DNA of 37,635 nt from Planctomycetota bacterium (GTDB lineage Bacteria > Planctomycetota > Planctomycetia > Pirellulales > Pirellulaceae), in contig JAQBZB010000053.1 of NCBI GenBank assembly GCA_027622275.1, positions 1 to 37,635 of the forward strand, written 5' to 3'. Each line of letters starts with the position of its first letter. The first letter of the stretch is position 1. Both the position numbers and the translations under genes were made by a program. Positions 1 through 8,294 of the stretch are shown in pieces. The notes under the pieces are model-generated. The model was not told the DNA's origin and did not search any database. It saw nothing but the letters and a program-made list of their open reading frames with translations.

Positions 1-200
1 CGCCTCCACTTCTTCGTCAAGCCTCGCTCTGTCGGGGAGTGAGTAGGACAAAGCCTATTAGGGTATGTCAGGATATCTGGAGTCACGAAAAACACCGTGG
101 CTCGATCGCTCTGGAATTGAAAGCTGGAGACCACCACGCAGCTGGCCTCCGTCGAGTCATGTTCATCACCAGATCGCGTGCCACCGCGTGCAACGGCGGG

Positions 201-674
201 TTAGGCAGCGTCAAACTCGTAGGCAATTTTGAGCCAGTGTTTGACTTCGGCGTCAATGTCTGAAACGGTTTCAATCGGAATTCGATGGGTAATCCGATCA
301 CCCTTGGATATTCCGCCAGTATCGATCAATCGCTCTGGCGTTTTGGTGTTCTTGAGTGCAAGCCCCAGATCGAGGCGCGTGTTCGTCGCTGGTTTGATCT
401 GAGTGAACACATGTCGGCGGTAAAGTGGAACGATTGTCTTGCAGGGACACGCCTTGACGTCCTTACCAATCGCCAAACCGATTTTGAGAAGCTTCTCAAA
501 TAACGGCCGCAATGCCGCCTTAGACCCAAAGAACATGGCATCAACAAGTGCCTCAGGATCGTATTCCAGTGCTCCCTTGCTCGCGAGCGAGCCCATCCGT
601 TCAAAGCCAGGATGCATGCTGTAAAGTGATTTCTTGATAAGCGTTCGTTTTTGCATGATTGTTTCGCGAGTCAT
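201..674 (-). CDS. DUF5655 domain protein
   Basis: A 157-residue soluble protein. The C-terminal two thirds (about residues 45-155) match the pattern I know for DUF5655: a short helical stretch, a strand like TIVPLYRRHVFTQIKP, then DLGLAL, a THRIP strand, and a closing VSDIDAEVKHWLKIAYEFD helix. The biochemical function of this family is not established; it often occurs as a stand-alone protein or joined to DUF4287. The ATG at 674 has no obvious Shine-Dalgarno site; an ATG at 656 is an alternative that removes six residues. It stands alone, divergent from the symporter gene at 885. There is no signal peptide or membrane segment, so it should be cytoplasmic. I am confident it is a gene and fairly confident of the family. 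Confidence 0.75.
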   Translation of the reverse strand: MTRETIMQKRTLIKKSLYSMHPGFERMGSLASKGALEYDPEALVDAMFFGSKAALRPLFEKLLKIGLAIGKDVKACPCKTIVPLYRRHVFTQIKPATNTRLDLGLALKNTKTPERLIDTGGISKGDRITHRIPIETVSDIDAEVKHWLKIAYEFDAA

Positions 675-884
675 AAATTGACGGACGACATAATTTCTTT
701 CAGCCTAAAACGCCCAGGATAACCGATGGCGCACGAGCATCCCAGTAAAGATCGTTCGCGAGCATTTCCATGGAGCTGATCAAGCCAGTCTTGATCGAAC
801 AACGCTCGCAATCTTGCAAAGATAACGCACACACGCTACCGTACTTACGTCGAGCCGGACGCCCACACTTGCAAGGAGTACACC

Positions 885-2552
885 GTGCCTGAAGGAAGAA
901 GCACCGAGCGCTGGGGGTCACGCATCGGAGTCATTTTGGCGGTGGCGGGATCGGCTGTCGGACTCGGCAACTTTCTGCGGTTCCCTGGGCAAGCCGCTCA
1001 GAACGGCGGCGGCGCGTTTATGCTCCCGTACTTCATCTCGTTGCTGGTCCTGGGCATCCCGCTGTGCTGGGCCGAGTGGACGATGGGGCGCTACGGCGGG
1101 CTGCGAGGTTTCAATTCCGCTCCCGGTATCTACGCGACAATCTGGCGGAATCCGATCTCGAAATACTTCGGCTCGATCGCCCTGTTGCTGCCGCTGGTGA
1201 TCTATATGTATTACGTGCTGATCGAAGCCTGGTGTCTCGGCTATGCCGTGAACTATCTGACGGGCGATTTGATGATCGGCAGCGGCGGCACCGTTGACAC
1301 CTTGATCGAAACCGCCCACGCCGAAGCGGCGAAAACAGGTACGTCGCTGACGGATGCCGAAGCTGCTTCGGCCGGCTTTGGCCAGTTCTTTGGCAACTTC
1401 GTCGGCGCGAACCAGGATGGCTTCGCGCTCGGTGGCAAGAACGCACCGTGGCTGCTCGTGCTCGCCGCCACGTTCGTATTCAACTTCATCCTGATCTACC
1501 GCGGCGTGAACAAAGGGATTGAAATGTTCTGTCGCTTCGCGATGCCGGCGATGGCAGTGTTGGCAATCATCGTTCTCATCCGCGTGTTGACACTGGGAAC
1601 ACCGGACCCCGCTCGTCCCGAGTTGTCGGTCGTCAACGGCTTGGGGTACATGTGGAATCCGGACGCCAAGGCGCTCTGGAATCCGCAAACCTGGCTCGCC
1701 GCGTCGGGGCAGATATTCTTCAGCTTGTCGGTTGGCTTCGGAATCATCATCAACTATGCCAGCTACCTGCGGGAAAAGGACGACGTCGTCCTTAGCGGCC
1801 TCACGTCCAGCAGCATGAACGAGTTTTTTGAAGTCTGCCTGGGTGGACTGATTACGCTTCCCGCGGCTTTCATTTTTGTCCTGGGCACGCTGTCGCCGGA
1901 AGCCCGTGAAGGCATCGTTCAGTCAGGCTTCTCGCTCGGCTTCAAGGCCTTGCCGCATGTCTTCGCGAACATGTGGGGCGGGCAACTGTTCGGCTTCCTC
2001 TGGTTTTTCATGCTGTTCATCGCAGCGATCACGAGCAGTGTCTCGATGCTTCAGCCGGTGATCGCATTCTTCGAAGAAGGTTTTGGTCTGAAGCGGCACT
2101 CAGCCGCAGCGCTGCTGGGTCTGATTTCCGCACTCGGCACGGGCTTCGTGCTGTACTTCTCGAAGGATCTCATCGCGTTGGACACCTTCGACTTCTGGGT
2201 AGGTACGTTTCTGATCTTCGTTCTCGCCATGTTCCAAGCACTCCTGTATGGCTGGGCGCTGGGGATCAAGCGGGGAGAAGAAGCGGCGCACCAAGGAGCC
2301 CACATTCGGATTCCGCGGTTCGTCCAGTACATGCTGAAATACGTCGTGCCGGTTTACCTGATCGCGATCTTTGTGGCCTTCTGCTGGCAGAATCTGCCCG
2401 ATCGGATGGAGCAGATCGCGAACGATTCGGTCGCCGTTGCTTCGATGCTGTTCATCCTGACCGTCCTGGCATTCCTGTTACTGTTGATCCACATTGCTGG
2501 CCGCCGCTGGAAGGCGGAAGGCCGACTCGACGAAGGAGGGCCGCGCCCGTGA
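885..2552 (+). CDS. Neurotransmitter:sodium symporter (SNF/SLC6, LeuT-like) family transporter
   Basis: An inner-membrane Na+-coupled amino-acid symporter of 555 residues, with about 12 predicted membrane segments. The first helix carries the family signature [11 protein letters not shown] followed by [11 protein letters not shown]24, N29 and R32 sit where LeuT has sodium-site and gate residues A22, N27 and R30. Helix 3 has an [11 protein letters not shown] stretch and helix 6 has [17 protein letters not shown], the unwound substrate-binding segment of the family. The substrate cannot be fixed from sequence; hydrophobic amino acids are plausible. The GTG start at 885 is chosen because AAGGAG lies at 873-878, six bases upstream. 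Its stop codon overlaps the GTG of a tiny membrane gene, a pairing known for some bacterial members of this family (MetP/MetS type). Confidence 0.95.
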   Translation: MPEGRSTERWGSRIGVILAVAGSAVGLGNFLRFPGQAAQNGGGAFMLPYFISLLVLGIPLCWAEWTMGRYGGLRGFNSAPGIYATIWRNPISKYFGSIALLLPLVIYMYYVLIEAWCLGYAVNYLTGDLMIGSGGTVDTLIETAHAEAAKTGTSLTDAEAASAGFGQFFGNFVGANQDGFALGGKNAPWLLVLAATFVFNFILIYRGVNKGIEMFCRFAMPAMAVLAIIVLIRVLTLGTPDPARPELSVVNGLGYMWNPDAKALWNPQTWLAASGQIFFSLSVGFGIIINYASYLREKDDVVLSGLTSSSMNEFFEVCLGGLITLPAAFIFVLGTLSPEAREGIVQSGFSLGFKALPHVFANMWGGQLFGFLWFFMLFIAAITSSVSMLQPVIAFFEEGFGLKRHSAAALLGLISALGTGFVLYFSKDLIALDTFDFWVGTFLIFVLAMFQALLYGWALGIKRGEEAAHQGAHIRIPRFVQYMLKYVVPVYLIAIFVAFCWQNLPDRMEQIANDSVAVASMLFILTVLAFLLLLIHIAGRRWKAEGRLDEGGPRP

Positions 2553-2710
2553 ATCCTGCCGGCTGGGCCGTGATGATCGTTTCCGTCAGTTCTGTGCTGG
2601 CGCTCGTGACCTACTGCGTGGTGAAAGTTCTTTCGCTCCCGCCCGTGGAAATGGAGGACTTGCACGGCCCACTCGACATCGACACACGCGACACGAAGGA
2701 TGCCGATTAG
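2549..2710 (+). CDS. Small single-helix partner of the sodium symporter (MetS-like)
   Basis: A 53-residue protein with one membrane helix at about residues 5-28 ([19 protein letters not shown]) and an acidic, charged C-terminal tail. It starts at a GTG whose last two bases share the TGA stop of the symporter gene (GTGA overlap). A strong site, AAGGAGGG at 2533-2540, sits eight bases upstream inside the symporter's last codons, so translation is probably coupled. In some neurotransmitter:sodium symporters (for example MetPS of Corynebacterium) a tiny subunit of this layout is needed for transport. Assignment rests on size, topology and position rather than on sequence identity that I could verify. 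The same frame stays open upstream inside the symporter gene, but that part reads as out-of-frame, arginine-rich sequence. Confidence 0.8.
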   Translation: MNPAGWAVMIVSVSSVLALVTYCVVKVLSLPPVEMEDLHGPLDIDTRDTKDAD

Positions 2711-2751
2711 CACCGTTCGTGAACTAACTGTTTGCTTTGAGGTGAGCGGTG

Positions 2752-2886
2752 TGGCGCTAGTCCAATGCCACTCAGTTCGCGAAACAATCGAACGTAGTGG
2801 TGGCTTCCAGCCGCCACAAATTCCCGTGAAATCACGTGGCGGCTGGAAGCCACCACTACAAAGTGAGTGGCATTGGGCTAGCGCCA
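2752..2886. repeat. Nested inverted repeat after the symporter operon
   Basis: Two inverted repeats lie one inside the other. The outer arms, 2752-2774 and 2864-2886, are 23 bases with one mismatch (core TGGCGCTAG...CCAATGCCACTCA). The inner arms, 2794-2817 and 2836-2859, are 24 bases and perfect (core GTGGTGGCTTCCAGCCGCCAC), with an 18-base loop. The element fills most of the 303 bases between 2711 and 3013, which otherwise show no gene. It may act as a bidirectional terminator, or be a mobile or REP-like palindrome inserted into another palindrome. There is no T-run beside the inner stem, so an intrinsic terminator is not certain. Confidence 0.85.
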
Positions 2887-3013
2887 TTCCGCTTTTTCTG
2901 CCGCCGTCGACTTGCAGAGCGATCTTGACCGCGAGGGGCGGTCTCTGCTATTTACGCCTTCCCTTCGAAAGCTTGTCTTATTGTCACTCGACTATTCTGG
3001 GCTTGAGGCAAAC

Positions 3014-4357
3014 GTGCGGAACCGTCTGTTTTGTTTGAGTTGGTCATTTGCGCTGGTCGTGCTAGCGACTGGCGTGGCACGCGCCCAACGCATCCCGATC
3101 CCTCAGAACACGGTCGCGGATACGTTCCAGCAGCAGGGGTCCGTCACGGGAAACCCGCTGGTGACGGTCCCGCGGCCAGGCTCGCAGCTGGCGCAGGCTC
3201 CCTCGACGACGCTCGGCCCGCCGCGTTTTGATCCGTATACAACTAATCCGAACGCCGCATCGCAGCCGCCATCGTTGTTGTCACCGTCGGGCAACTCGCC
3301 GTCAACGGGTTCTTCGACGACACCGTTTTGGCAGACTCCGCCCAGTTCGCAAGGCGGCTTCGTCCAGCCGAACTACACGCAGCCGGTCTATCCGCAGGCC
3401 CAGGGTGCTCAAACATTCGCGTCACCCAATTACCAGGTGCCCGGCCCGACCTACGCACCTGGCGGCTATCCTCAACAGCCTCCCGTGCTGTTCCCGAACG
3501 GTGTTGCCCTGCCGAATTGGAACTTGCCACAAGCTCAGCCCGGTCAGTACCTGCGTCTGTTTCAAGATGTGCGGTTGACGTACACCTGGGTGAACGGGGG
3601 CGAAGCGACCGACAAACTTGACATCAATGATGTCGAGTTGGCGACTACCGTCAACTTTCCGAATTTTTTCTACAGCGGGCAACCGCTGCAAGTTTCGCCC
3701 GGCTTCATCTTTCACTTCTGGGACGGACCGACGACCGGCCTCGGGCCGCCTCCTTTCCCGACAGAATTGCCTGCGCGAGCGTACAGCACGTATTTGGACT
3801 TTGGTTGGCAGCCCATGATCACGCCCCAATTCGGCGGCGACATTGATGTGAGCGTTGGTGTGTTTTCCGACTTCAAGACAATGACCACCGACAGCGTGCG
3901 GCTGCAGGGAACGGGCTTGCTCGTGCTGGGGATGACGCCGACGGTGGCGTTGAAAGGTGGTGTGACCTATTTCGATCGCCTTGATGTCAAGTTGTTACCG
4001 GCGGGCGGTATCCTGTGGCGGCCGAACCCGCAGACTCGATTCGACATCTATTTCCCGAAGCCGAAGCTCGCGCAATACCTCACCACGATCGGAAACACCG
4101 ACGTGTGGTGGTATCTCAACGGCGAATACGGCGGCGGCTCGTGGACCGTTTCGCGAACCGGCGTCGGCGGCGACCGGCGCATGGACATCAATGACATTCG
4201 CGCGGGCGGCGGGTTCGAATGGACCTGCCAGAGTGGCGTTCGCGGCTTTGTCGAAGCGGCCTATGTGTTCGATCGCCAGCTGATCTTTGCATCGGGTCCG
4301 ATCGCGCGACAGGATCTCGACGACTCGGTCATGGTCCGTGGAGGCCTGACGTACTAG
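3014..4357 (+). CDS. Predicted outer-membrane beta-barrel protein with Pro/Gln/Ser-rich N-terminus (paralog 1)
   Basis: A secreted protein of 447 residues if begun at GTG 3014. That start gives a clean signal peptide ending VARA-Q, and GAGG lies at 3005-3008. An ATG at 2912 in the same frame would add 34 residues ahead of the signal and is less likely. After the signal come about 170 low-complexity residues rich in Pro, Gln, Ser, Thr and Gly. From about residue 175 a domain of alternating strands runs to the last residue (LRLFQDVRLTYTWVNG near its start). The chain ends VRGGLTY, a C-terminal aromatic residue of the kind used as a barrel-assembly signal. It is clearly homologous to the next gene (both carry LLPAGG followed by a W-x-PxP-x4-R(F/Y) block). 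No function is known to me; a porin-like or surface role is inference. Confidence 0.8.
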   Translation: MRNRLFCLSWSFALVVLATGVARAQRIPIPQNTVADTFQQQGSVTGNPLVTVPRPGSQLAQAPSTTLGPPRFDPYTTNPNAASQPPSLLSPSGNSPSTGSSTTPFWQTPPSSQGGFVQPNYTQPVYPQAQGAQTFASPNYQVPGPTYAPGGYPQQPPVLFPNGVALPNWNLPQAQPGQYLRLFQDVRLTYTWVNGGEATDKLDINDVELATTVNFPNFFYSGQPLQVSPGFIFHFWDGPTTGLGPPPFPTELPARAYSTYLDFGWQPMITPQFGGDIDVSVGVFSDFKTMTTDSVRLQGTGLLVLGMTPTVALKGGVTYFDRLDVKLLPAGGILWRPNPQTRFDIYFPKPKLAQYLTTIGNTDVWWYLNGEYGGGSWTVSRTGVGGDRRMDINDIRAGGGFEWTCQSGVRGFVEAAYVFDRQLIFASGPIARQDLDDSVMVRGGLTY

Positions 4358-4382
4358 CTGCTTGCTAGACGCAGGAATGCCG

Positions 4383-5495
4383 ATGCGTGGAACTTGGGCG
4401 AATCTGACGAACTGGCGATCGCTCGCCACGATGTTCCTGGTGCTGATGGTGTGCGCTGTACGAAGCATCGCTCAAGACAATGTTCCAGGTGCCGACTTCG
4501 AGCATGTTCCGTTGATGTACCAAGGGCCTGATCCGACTGCGAACTACTTTCTGCCAACGACGAACGGCTTCGAGACGCGATTGTCAAGATTGCCATCTCC
4601 GTCCGAAGTCCTGCCCGCAATGTTGCCAGCGGCGGGCGATGGATTCGTCGAATACTCCGAACCCCAGGCGTTTTGGATGGAGGAGATGCCCGGAACGATC
4701 GGCCATGTCTCCGATCATAAGGACGGCTTCTTTCAGAAGGCCGCCGTCACGGGAACCTACATCGATCGCGGCAGTCTGAACAGTTTCGGCTTGAACGAGT
4801 TGGACTTTTCGCTTTCCGTCGCCGTACCGGCTCCGACTCGCGAATGGCCGATGTTCATCACGCCGGCGTTTAACATCCGCTACCTCGACGGCCCGGTAAC
4901 GCCGATGCTCCCGGCGAGATTATACGAAACGTATGTCGAGTTCCTCTGGGTGCCACGGTTGAGCGAGCGCTGGACGGCGATCGTTGGAGTCGCGCCGTCG
5001 CTGTACACGGACTTTGAAATCAATACGAGCGACGCCTTTCGCTTGACCGGAAAGGGGCTCGCCCGCTACGACTGGGTTCCCGATAAAGTGCAGTTAGTTT
5101 TCGGCGTCTTGTATCTGGACCGCGACGACATCCGACTGCTTCCCGCGGGTGGCGTGATCTGGACCCCGAGCCCCGGTCGACGCTACGAATTGCTCTTCCC
5201 GCGACCGAAGTTCGCACATCGGATCGACGCCGGCCCCGGCTACGAAGATTGGCTGTATCTCGCTGGCGAGTTTGGCGGCAACAGCTACGCCTATGACAGC
5301 GGCGGTGGTGTCGTTGATAAGGTGACGCTGCGCGACTACCGGGCGTTGCTCGGACTCGAACGGAAGCTGAACGGCGGTGCCGGATTTCGAATCGAGGTCG
5401 GATATGTCTTTTCACGGACCGCGGAGTTCAATTCCGGGATTCCCGACATCGCCGCCGACGATACGGCGTTGGTTCGGGCTGGCGTGACCTATTAG
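4383..5495 (+). CDS. Predicted outer-membrane beta-barrel protein (paralog 2)
   Basis: A secreted 370-residue paralog of the preceding protein, lacking its long low-complexity linker. The N-terminus gives a signal peptide (LATMFLVLMVCAVRSIAQ). Shared blocks include LRLTGKGLARYDWVP-like strands, LLPAGGVIWTPSPGRRYELL, and a closing VRAGVTY with C-terminal tyrosine. ATG 4383 is preferred because AGGA at 4373-4376 is spaced six bases away. ATG 4377 and TTG 4362 are in-frame alternatives. It begins 25 bases after its paralog's stop and ends 24 bases before the Nudix gene, so the four genes 3014-6577 are probably one transcript. The function is unknown; a barrel is inferred from amphipathic strand alternation and the C-terminal aromatic residue. 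Confidence 0.8.
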   Translation: MRGTWANLTNWRSLATMFLVLMVCAVRSIAQDNVPGADFEHVPLMYQGPDPTANYFLPTTNGFETRLSRLPSPSEVLPAMLPAAGDGFVEYSEPQAFWMEEMPGTIGHVSDHKDGFFQKAAVTGTYIDRGSLNSFGLNELDFSLSVAVPAPTREWPMFITPAFNIRYLDGPVTPMLPARLYETYVEFLWVPRLSERWTAIVGVAPSLYTDFEINTSDAFRLTGKGLARYDWVPDKVQLVFGVLYLDRDDIRLLPAGGVIWTPSPGRRYELLFPRPKFAHRIDAGPGYEDWLYLAGEFGGNSYAYDSGGGVVDKVTLRDYRALLGLERKLNGGAGFRIEVGYVFSRTAEFNSGIPDIAADDTALVRAGVTY

Positions 5496-5519
5496 TCGAG
5501 CATCTCTGGAGCTTTCCTG

Positions 5520-6041
5520 GTGTCGTCGGAACCGCTGCTAGTAACCAGCCGCTTCTCGGTCGAAGAAGTCGATCGCAAGACAGCCGATGGACAGATTCGA
5601 ACGCGAGCGGTCGTTCGACATCCTGGTGCCGTGACGATCATTCCGATCGTCGACGACGATCGTGTTTGTTTAATCCGCAACTTTCGGGTCTCCGTCAACG
5701 AGAATCTGATCGAACTCCCCGCCGGCACACTCGAGCCCCCGGAACCGCCCGATCAAGCCGCTTATCGTGAGTTACAAGAGGAAACGGGGTATCGCGCCGG
5801 CACCATGCGGGAGCTTCACGGCTTCTACTTGTCTCCCGGTATCCTGGATGAACGGATGCATCTGTTCGTGGCGACCAATCTGGAAATGGTCGGTGCCGCC
5901 CGCGAACCGGGTGAAGAGATCGAGAATTTTGTCGTTTCCTGGCAGGAAGCGCTGGAGTTGGTCGAGTCTCGCCAGATTCAAGACGCCAAAACAATCGTCG
6001 GATTGCTGTTGTACGACCGCCTGCGATCACGCGGCGCATGA
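5520..6041 (+). CDS. Nudix hydrolase, ADP-ribose pyrophosphatase-like
   Basis: A cytoplasmic 173-residue hydrolase of nucleoside-diphosphate derivatives. A full Nudix box lies at residues 69-91: Gly69, five residues, Glu75, seven residues, REL (83-85), then QEETGY. The preceding VCLIRNFRVSVNENLIELPAG is the pattern of the ADP-sugar pyrophosphatase branch (NudF-like), where Arg and Glu help bind substrate. ADP-ribose or a related sugar nucleotide is therefore the most likely substrate, but this is inference. The GTG start has GGAG at 5508-5511, eight bases upstream. The stop overlaps the ATG of the DUF420 gene (ATGA), indicating coupled translation. Confidence 0.9.
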   Translation: MSSEPLLVTSRFSVEEVDRKTADGQIRTRAVVRHPGAVTIIPIVDDDRVCLIRNFRVSVNENLIELPAGTLEPPEPPDQAAYRELQEETGYRAGTMRELHGFYLSPGILDERMHLFVATNLEMVGAAREPGEEIENFVVSWQEALELVESRQIQDAKTIVGLLLYDRLRSRGA

Positions 6042-6577
6042 AGCGAGGTAGTATCGTGCTGATCGTCGCCCAAATCGCGAACAACGACTTTCACGGGTTC
6101 CTCCCGACGCGAGGATCGGTGATGCTCGACTTTGTGTTTGTCGCCTTGTTCGCCGTCATCCCGGTGATGGTTTGGAGCATTTATCTGGTCAAGTACCGTC
6201 AGGTGGACCAGACGCACAAGTGTGAATGGCACAAGCGGATTCAGCTTGCGTTGGCCGTGATTCTGCTTGTCGCTGTCATCGCCTTCGAAGTCGATTTGCG
6301 TTTCATCACCAAAGACTGGCGTTCGCTGGCCGAGGCATCGCCGTTTTATGCTTCTCAGATCGTCGACTACAGCCTGTGGATTCATCTGTGCTTCGCGGTG
6401 CCGACGCCGCTGCTTTGGATCTTCGTGATCGTTCGCGCTTTGAAGAAGTTTCCCAAGCCCGCCGCCCCCTGTGAGTACAGTTCGCGTCACATCGTGTGGG
6501 GACGCACTGCGGCTGGTGCGATGTTGATGACGGCCGTGACCGGCTGGGCGTTCTACTGGTTGGCGTTCGTCGCGTGA
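6038..6577 (+). CDS. DUF420 family membrane protein
   Basis: A 179-residue inner-membrane protein with four membrane segments: about residues 27-49 (MLDFVFVALFAVIPVMVWSIYLV), 66-87, 111-133 and 154-178. Conserved polar landmarks include HKCEWHKRIQ before helix 2 and an IHLCFAVPTPLLW histidine-containing stretch in helix 3, which fit DUF420 as I recall it. A Firmicute member (YozB/CtaM) is needed for maturation of a heme-copper oxidase. A role in respiratory oxidase assembly is therefore possible here, but no oxidase genes are in view. The ATG overlaps the Nudix stop by four bases. Its stop lies only 17 bases from the convergent stop of the phosphatase gene, leaving no room for a separate terminator. 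Confidence 0.85.
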   Translation: MKRGSIVLIVAQIANNDFHGFLPTRGSVMLDFVFVALFAVIPVMVWSIYLVKYRQVDQTHKCEWHKRIQLALAVILLVAVIAFEVDLRFITKDWRSLAEASPFYASQIVDYSLWIHLCFAVPTPLLWIFVIVRALKKFPKPAAPCEYSSRHIVWGRTAAGAMLMTAVTGWAFYWLAFVA

Positions 6578-6594
6578 CAAGGAAGCAATCAGCA

Positions 6595-8223
6595 CTACTC
6601 GGCGTTGCGGGAGAACGCGACGATGCAGGTGTCGTCTTCTTGCGGCATCCCCTTCGTAAACTCGATGACGTTGTCAAGCAGTTTCTTGGTGACACTCCGA
6701 GCGTCCTTGGCATCGGCAACAATTCGCAGAATCCGGTCGATGCCAAACAGTGGTCCAGCAGGACTCGGGCATTCGCTGATGCCGTCGGTGTACATGACCA
6801 CGACGTCGCCCGGTTCGAGTGTAATCGTCGCCTGGTGATACGTTATCCCCGGATCGATTCCAAGCGGCGGGCTGGAGATGTCGGCCGCGATTTCTTCCAC
6901 TTCTCCCGTCCTGGCACGACGAAGCAACGGCGGCATGTGTCCGGCATTGACGACAGTTAGCTCGTGGCGTATCGGATCGAGCACGCACAACGCAAAGGTA
7001 ATGAAGAAACTGAAGGTTTGCTTGGTTAACTGCTGATTGAGCGATTGGACCGCGTCGCTCGGGATGATGTCGGTCACGAGGCAATAACGCGTCTCGCTGC
7101 ACAGCCGAGCCATCAGCAGCGCGGCGGGAACTCCGTGCCCAGCGACGTCGCCCACCGCGATCGCGAGTCGTCCGTCCGGTAGTTCCGTGTAACCAAAGTA
7201 ATCGCCTCCGACCGCATCAGCTGGCTTGTAATAGTCCGAAATCTGATAGCCTTCGATGATGGGATGGTCCGCCGGCAAGAAGTGCCGTTGGACCTGTCGA
7301 GCCGTCTCCATATCGCGCTCACGGCGATCGAATTGCAGTTGTGTCTCGTGCAATCGCGCGTGATCCACGGCTTGGCCGACCAGATTCGCGATGTTGACGA
7401 GGATGTCGAGATCGTCCGAAGTAAACTGGTGCGCGGGGTCTTGGGCGTCGAGATGGATCATCCCCAGCGCTTCGTCCGCCGCGCCGACCAACGGAGCACA
7501 GAGCACCGATCGTATCTTTAGATCCAGGACCGAGTCGCTGGCTTGAAAACGCTCGTCATCGCCCGCATCCGTACTCAAGACAGCCTTGCACTGCGACAAG
7601 ACCGTGTTCGCAATCGTCCGACTGATCGCAGGAGGTGCGTTCGCCTTGCCACTACTGTTCTTGATCGCGTAAGGAAGCGGTTCCTCGCCAGGACGTTCCG
7701 ACACCATGATGCAGCCGCGACTGGCCCCCGGAAGAATTTGGAAGATGTTCTCCAACACGTTCGGCAAAATCAGCCTCAGGTCGAGCGAAACTCCCAAGCT
7801 CCGCGTAATGTTGAGCAGCGCCCGCCATCTCGGTGCGGTCTGACTGTCGTCGGAGATGCTCGAATCGCCGAGCACGTCGACCGACGTGATGATTGCGGAA
7901 CCCCGATCTGTCTTGCTCCCGACCTCTTCCGCATTCAGAAGAAAGACGACTTGCACCTGACTGATTTGTACTTCGTCCCGGTCATACAAACGCTGCGACG
8001 ACCGAATGATCTCGCCGTTCACGCGCGTCCCGTGCTGGCTGCCGATGTCGTCAACGACATAGTGGTCGCCTTCCTTGGAAAATCGGGCGTGGCGGCGAGA
8101 AACGGTCGAATCCTTCAAGACGACCTGGCAGTCGGGATGGCGGCCCAAAATGGTCTCGCGAGCATCATCCAGCGAGTAGGTCTCGCCTGTGTTTGCACCG
8201 GAGATGATCTTGATGCTGGCCAT
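6595..8223 (-). CDS. FHA-GAF-PP2C (SpoIIE/RsbU-type) signalling phosphatase
   Basis: A cytoplasmic 542-residue serine/threonine phosphatase with three domains. An FHA phosphothreonine-binding domain spans residues 3-95, with ILGRHPDC, SRRHARF and the GSQHGTRVNG loop. A GAF domain covers about 140-290. A PP2C/SpoIIE-like domain covers about 325-540, with AVGGDYF, DVAGHG at 359-364, MYTDGISE and EDDTCIV acidic metal-binding motifs. Such proteins usually dephosphorylate an anti-sigma antagonist in partner-switching pathways. No kinase, STAS or sigma gene is adjacent, so the target is unknown. ATG 8223 starts right at the FHA fold; GTG 8265 would add 14 residues but has no Shine-Dalgarno site. 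It lies 71 bases downstream of leuA on the same strand and may be co-transcribed with it. Confidence 0.9.
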   Translation of the reverse strand: MASIKIISGANTGETYSLDDARETILGRHPDCQVVLKDSTVSRRHARFSKEGDHYVVDDIGSQHGTRVNGEIIRSSQRLYDRDEVQISQVQVVFLLNAEEVGSKTDRGSAIITSVDVLGDSSISDDSQTAPRWRALLNITRSLGVSLDLRLILPNVLENIFQILPGASRGCIMVSERPGEEPLPYAIKNSSGKANAPPAISRTIANTVLSQCKAVLSTDAGDDERFQASDSVLDLKIRSVLCAPLVGAADEALGMIHLDAQDPAHQFTSDDLDILVNIANLVGQAVDHARLHETQLQFDRRERDMETARQVQRHFLPADHPIIEGYQISDYYKPADAVGGDYFGYTELPDGRLAIAVGDVAGHGVPAALLMARLCSETRYCLVTDIIPSDAVQSLNQQLTKQTFSFFITFALCVLDPIRHELTVVNAGHMPPLLRRARTGEVEEIAADISSPPLGIDPGITYHQATITLEPGDVVVMYTDGISECPSPAGPLFGIDRILRIVADAKDARSVTKKLLDNVIEFTKGMPQEDDTCIVAFSRNAE

Positions 8224-8294
8224 GCCGACGACTGTTGTTTCAGTTAATAACTCGACTGATTCCACGCTGCGAGACTTCGGAACTCCGGTTCCAA

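Noticed and set aside
1-42. Possible 3' end of a plus-strand gene (RLHFFVKPRSVGE, then TGA).
   Set aside because: Only 13 codons are inside the window and no family can be recognised.
1-210. Half of an integron attC-like site: GCCTAAC on the minus strand spans the stop of the DUF5655 gene, with GCCGTTGCACGCG after it.
   Set aside because: No matching GTTRRRY end or complementary arm could be found within the expected 60-140 bases, so a cassette cannot be supported.
1973-2548. Long plus-strand frame upstream of the small symporter partner.
   Set aside because: It overlaps the symporter out of frame and is rich in Arg, Asp and Ser shadow sequence; only the part from 2549 has a ribosome site and membrane helix.
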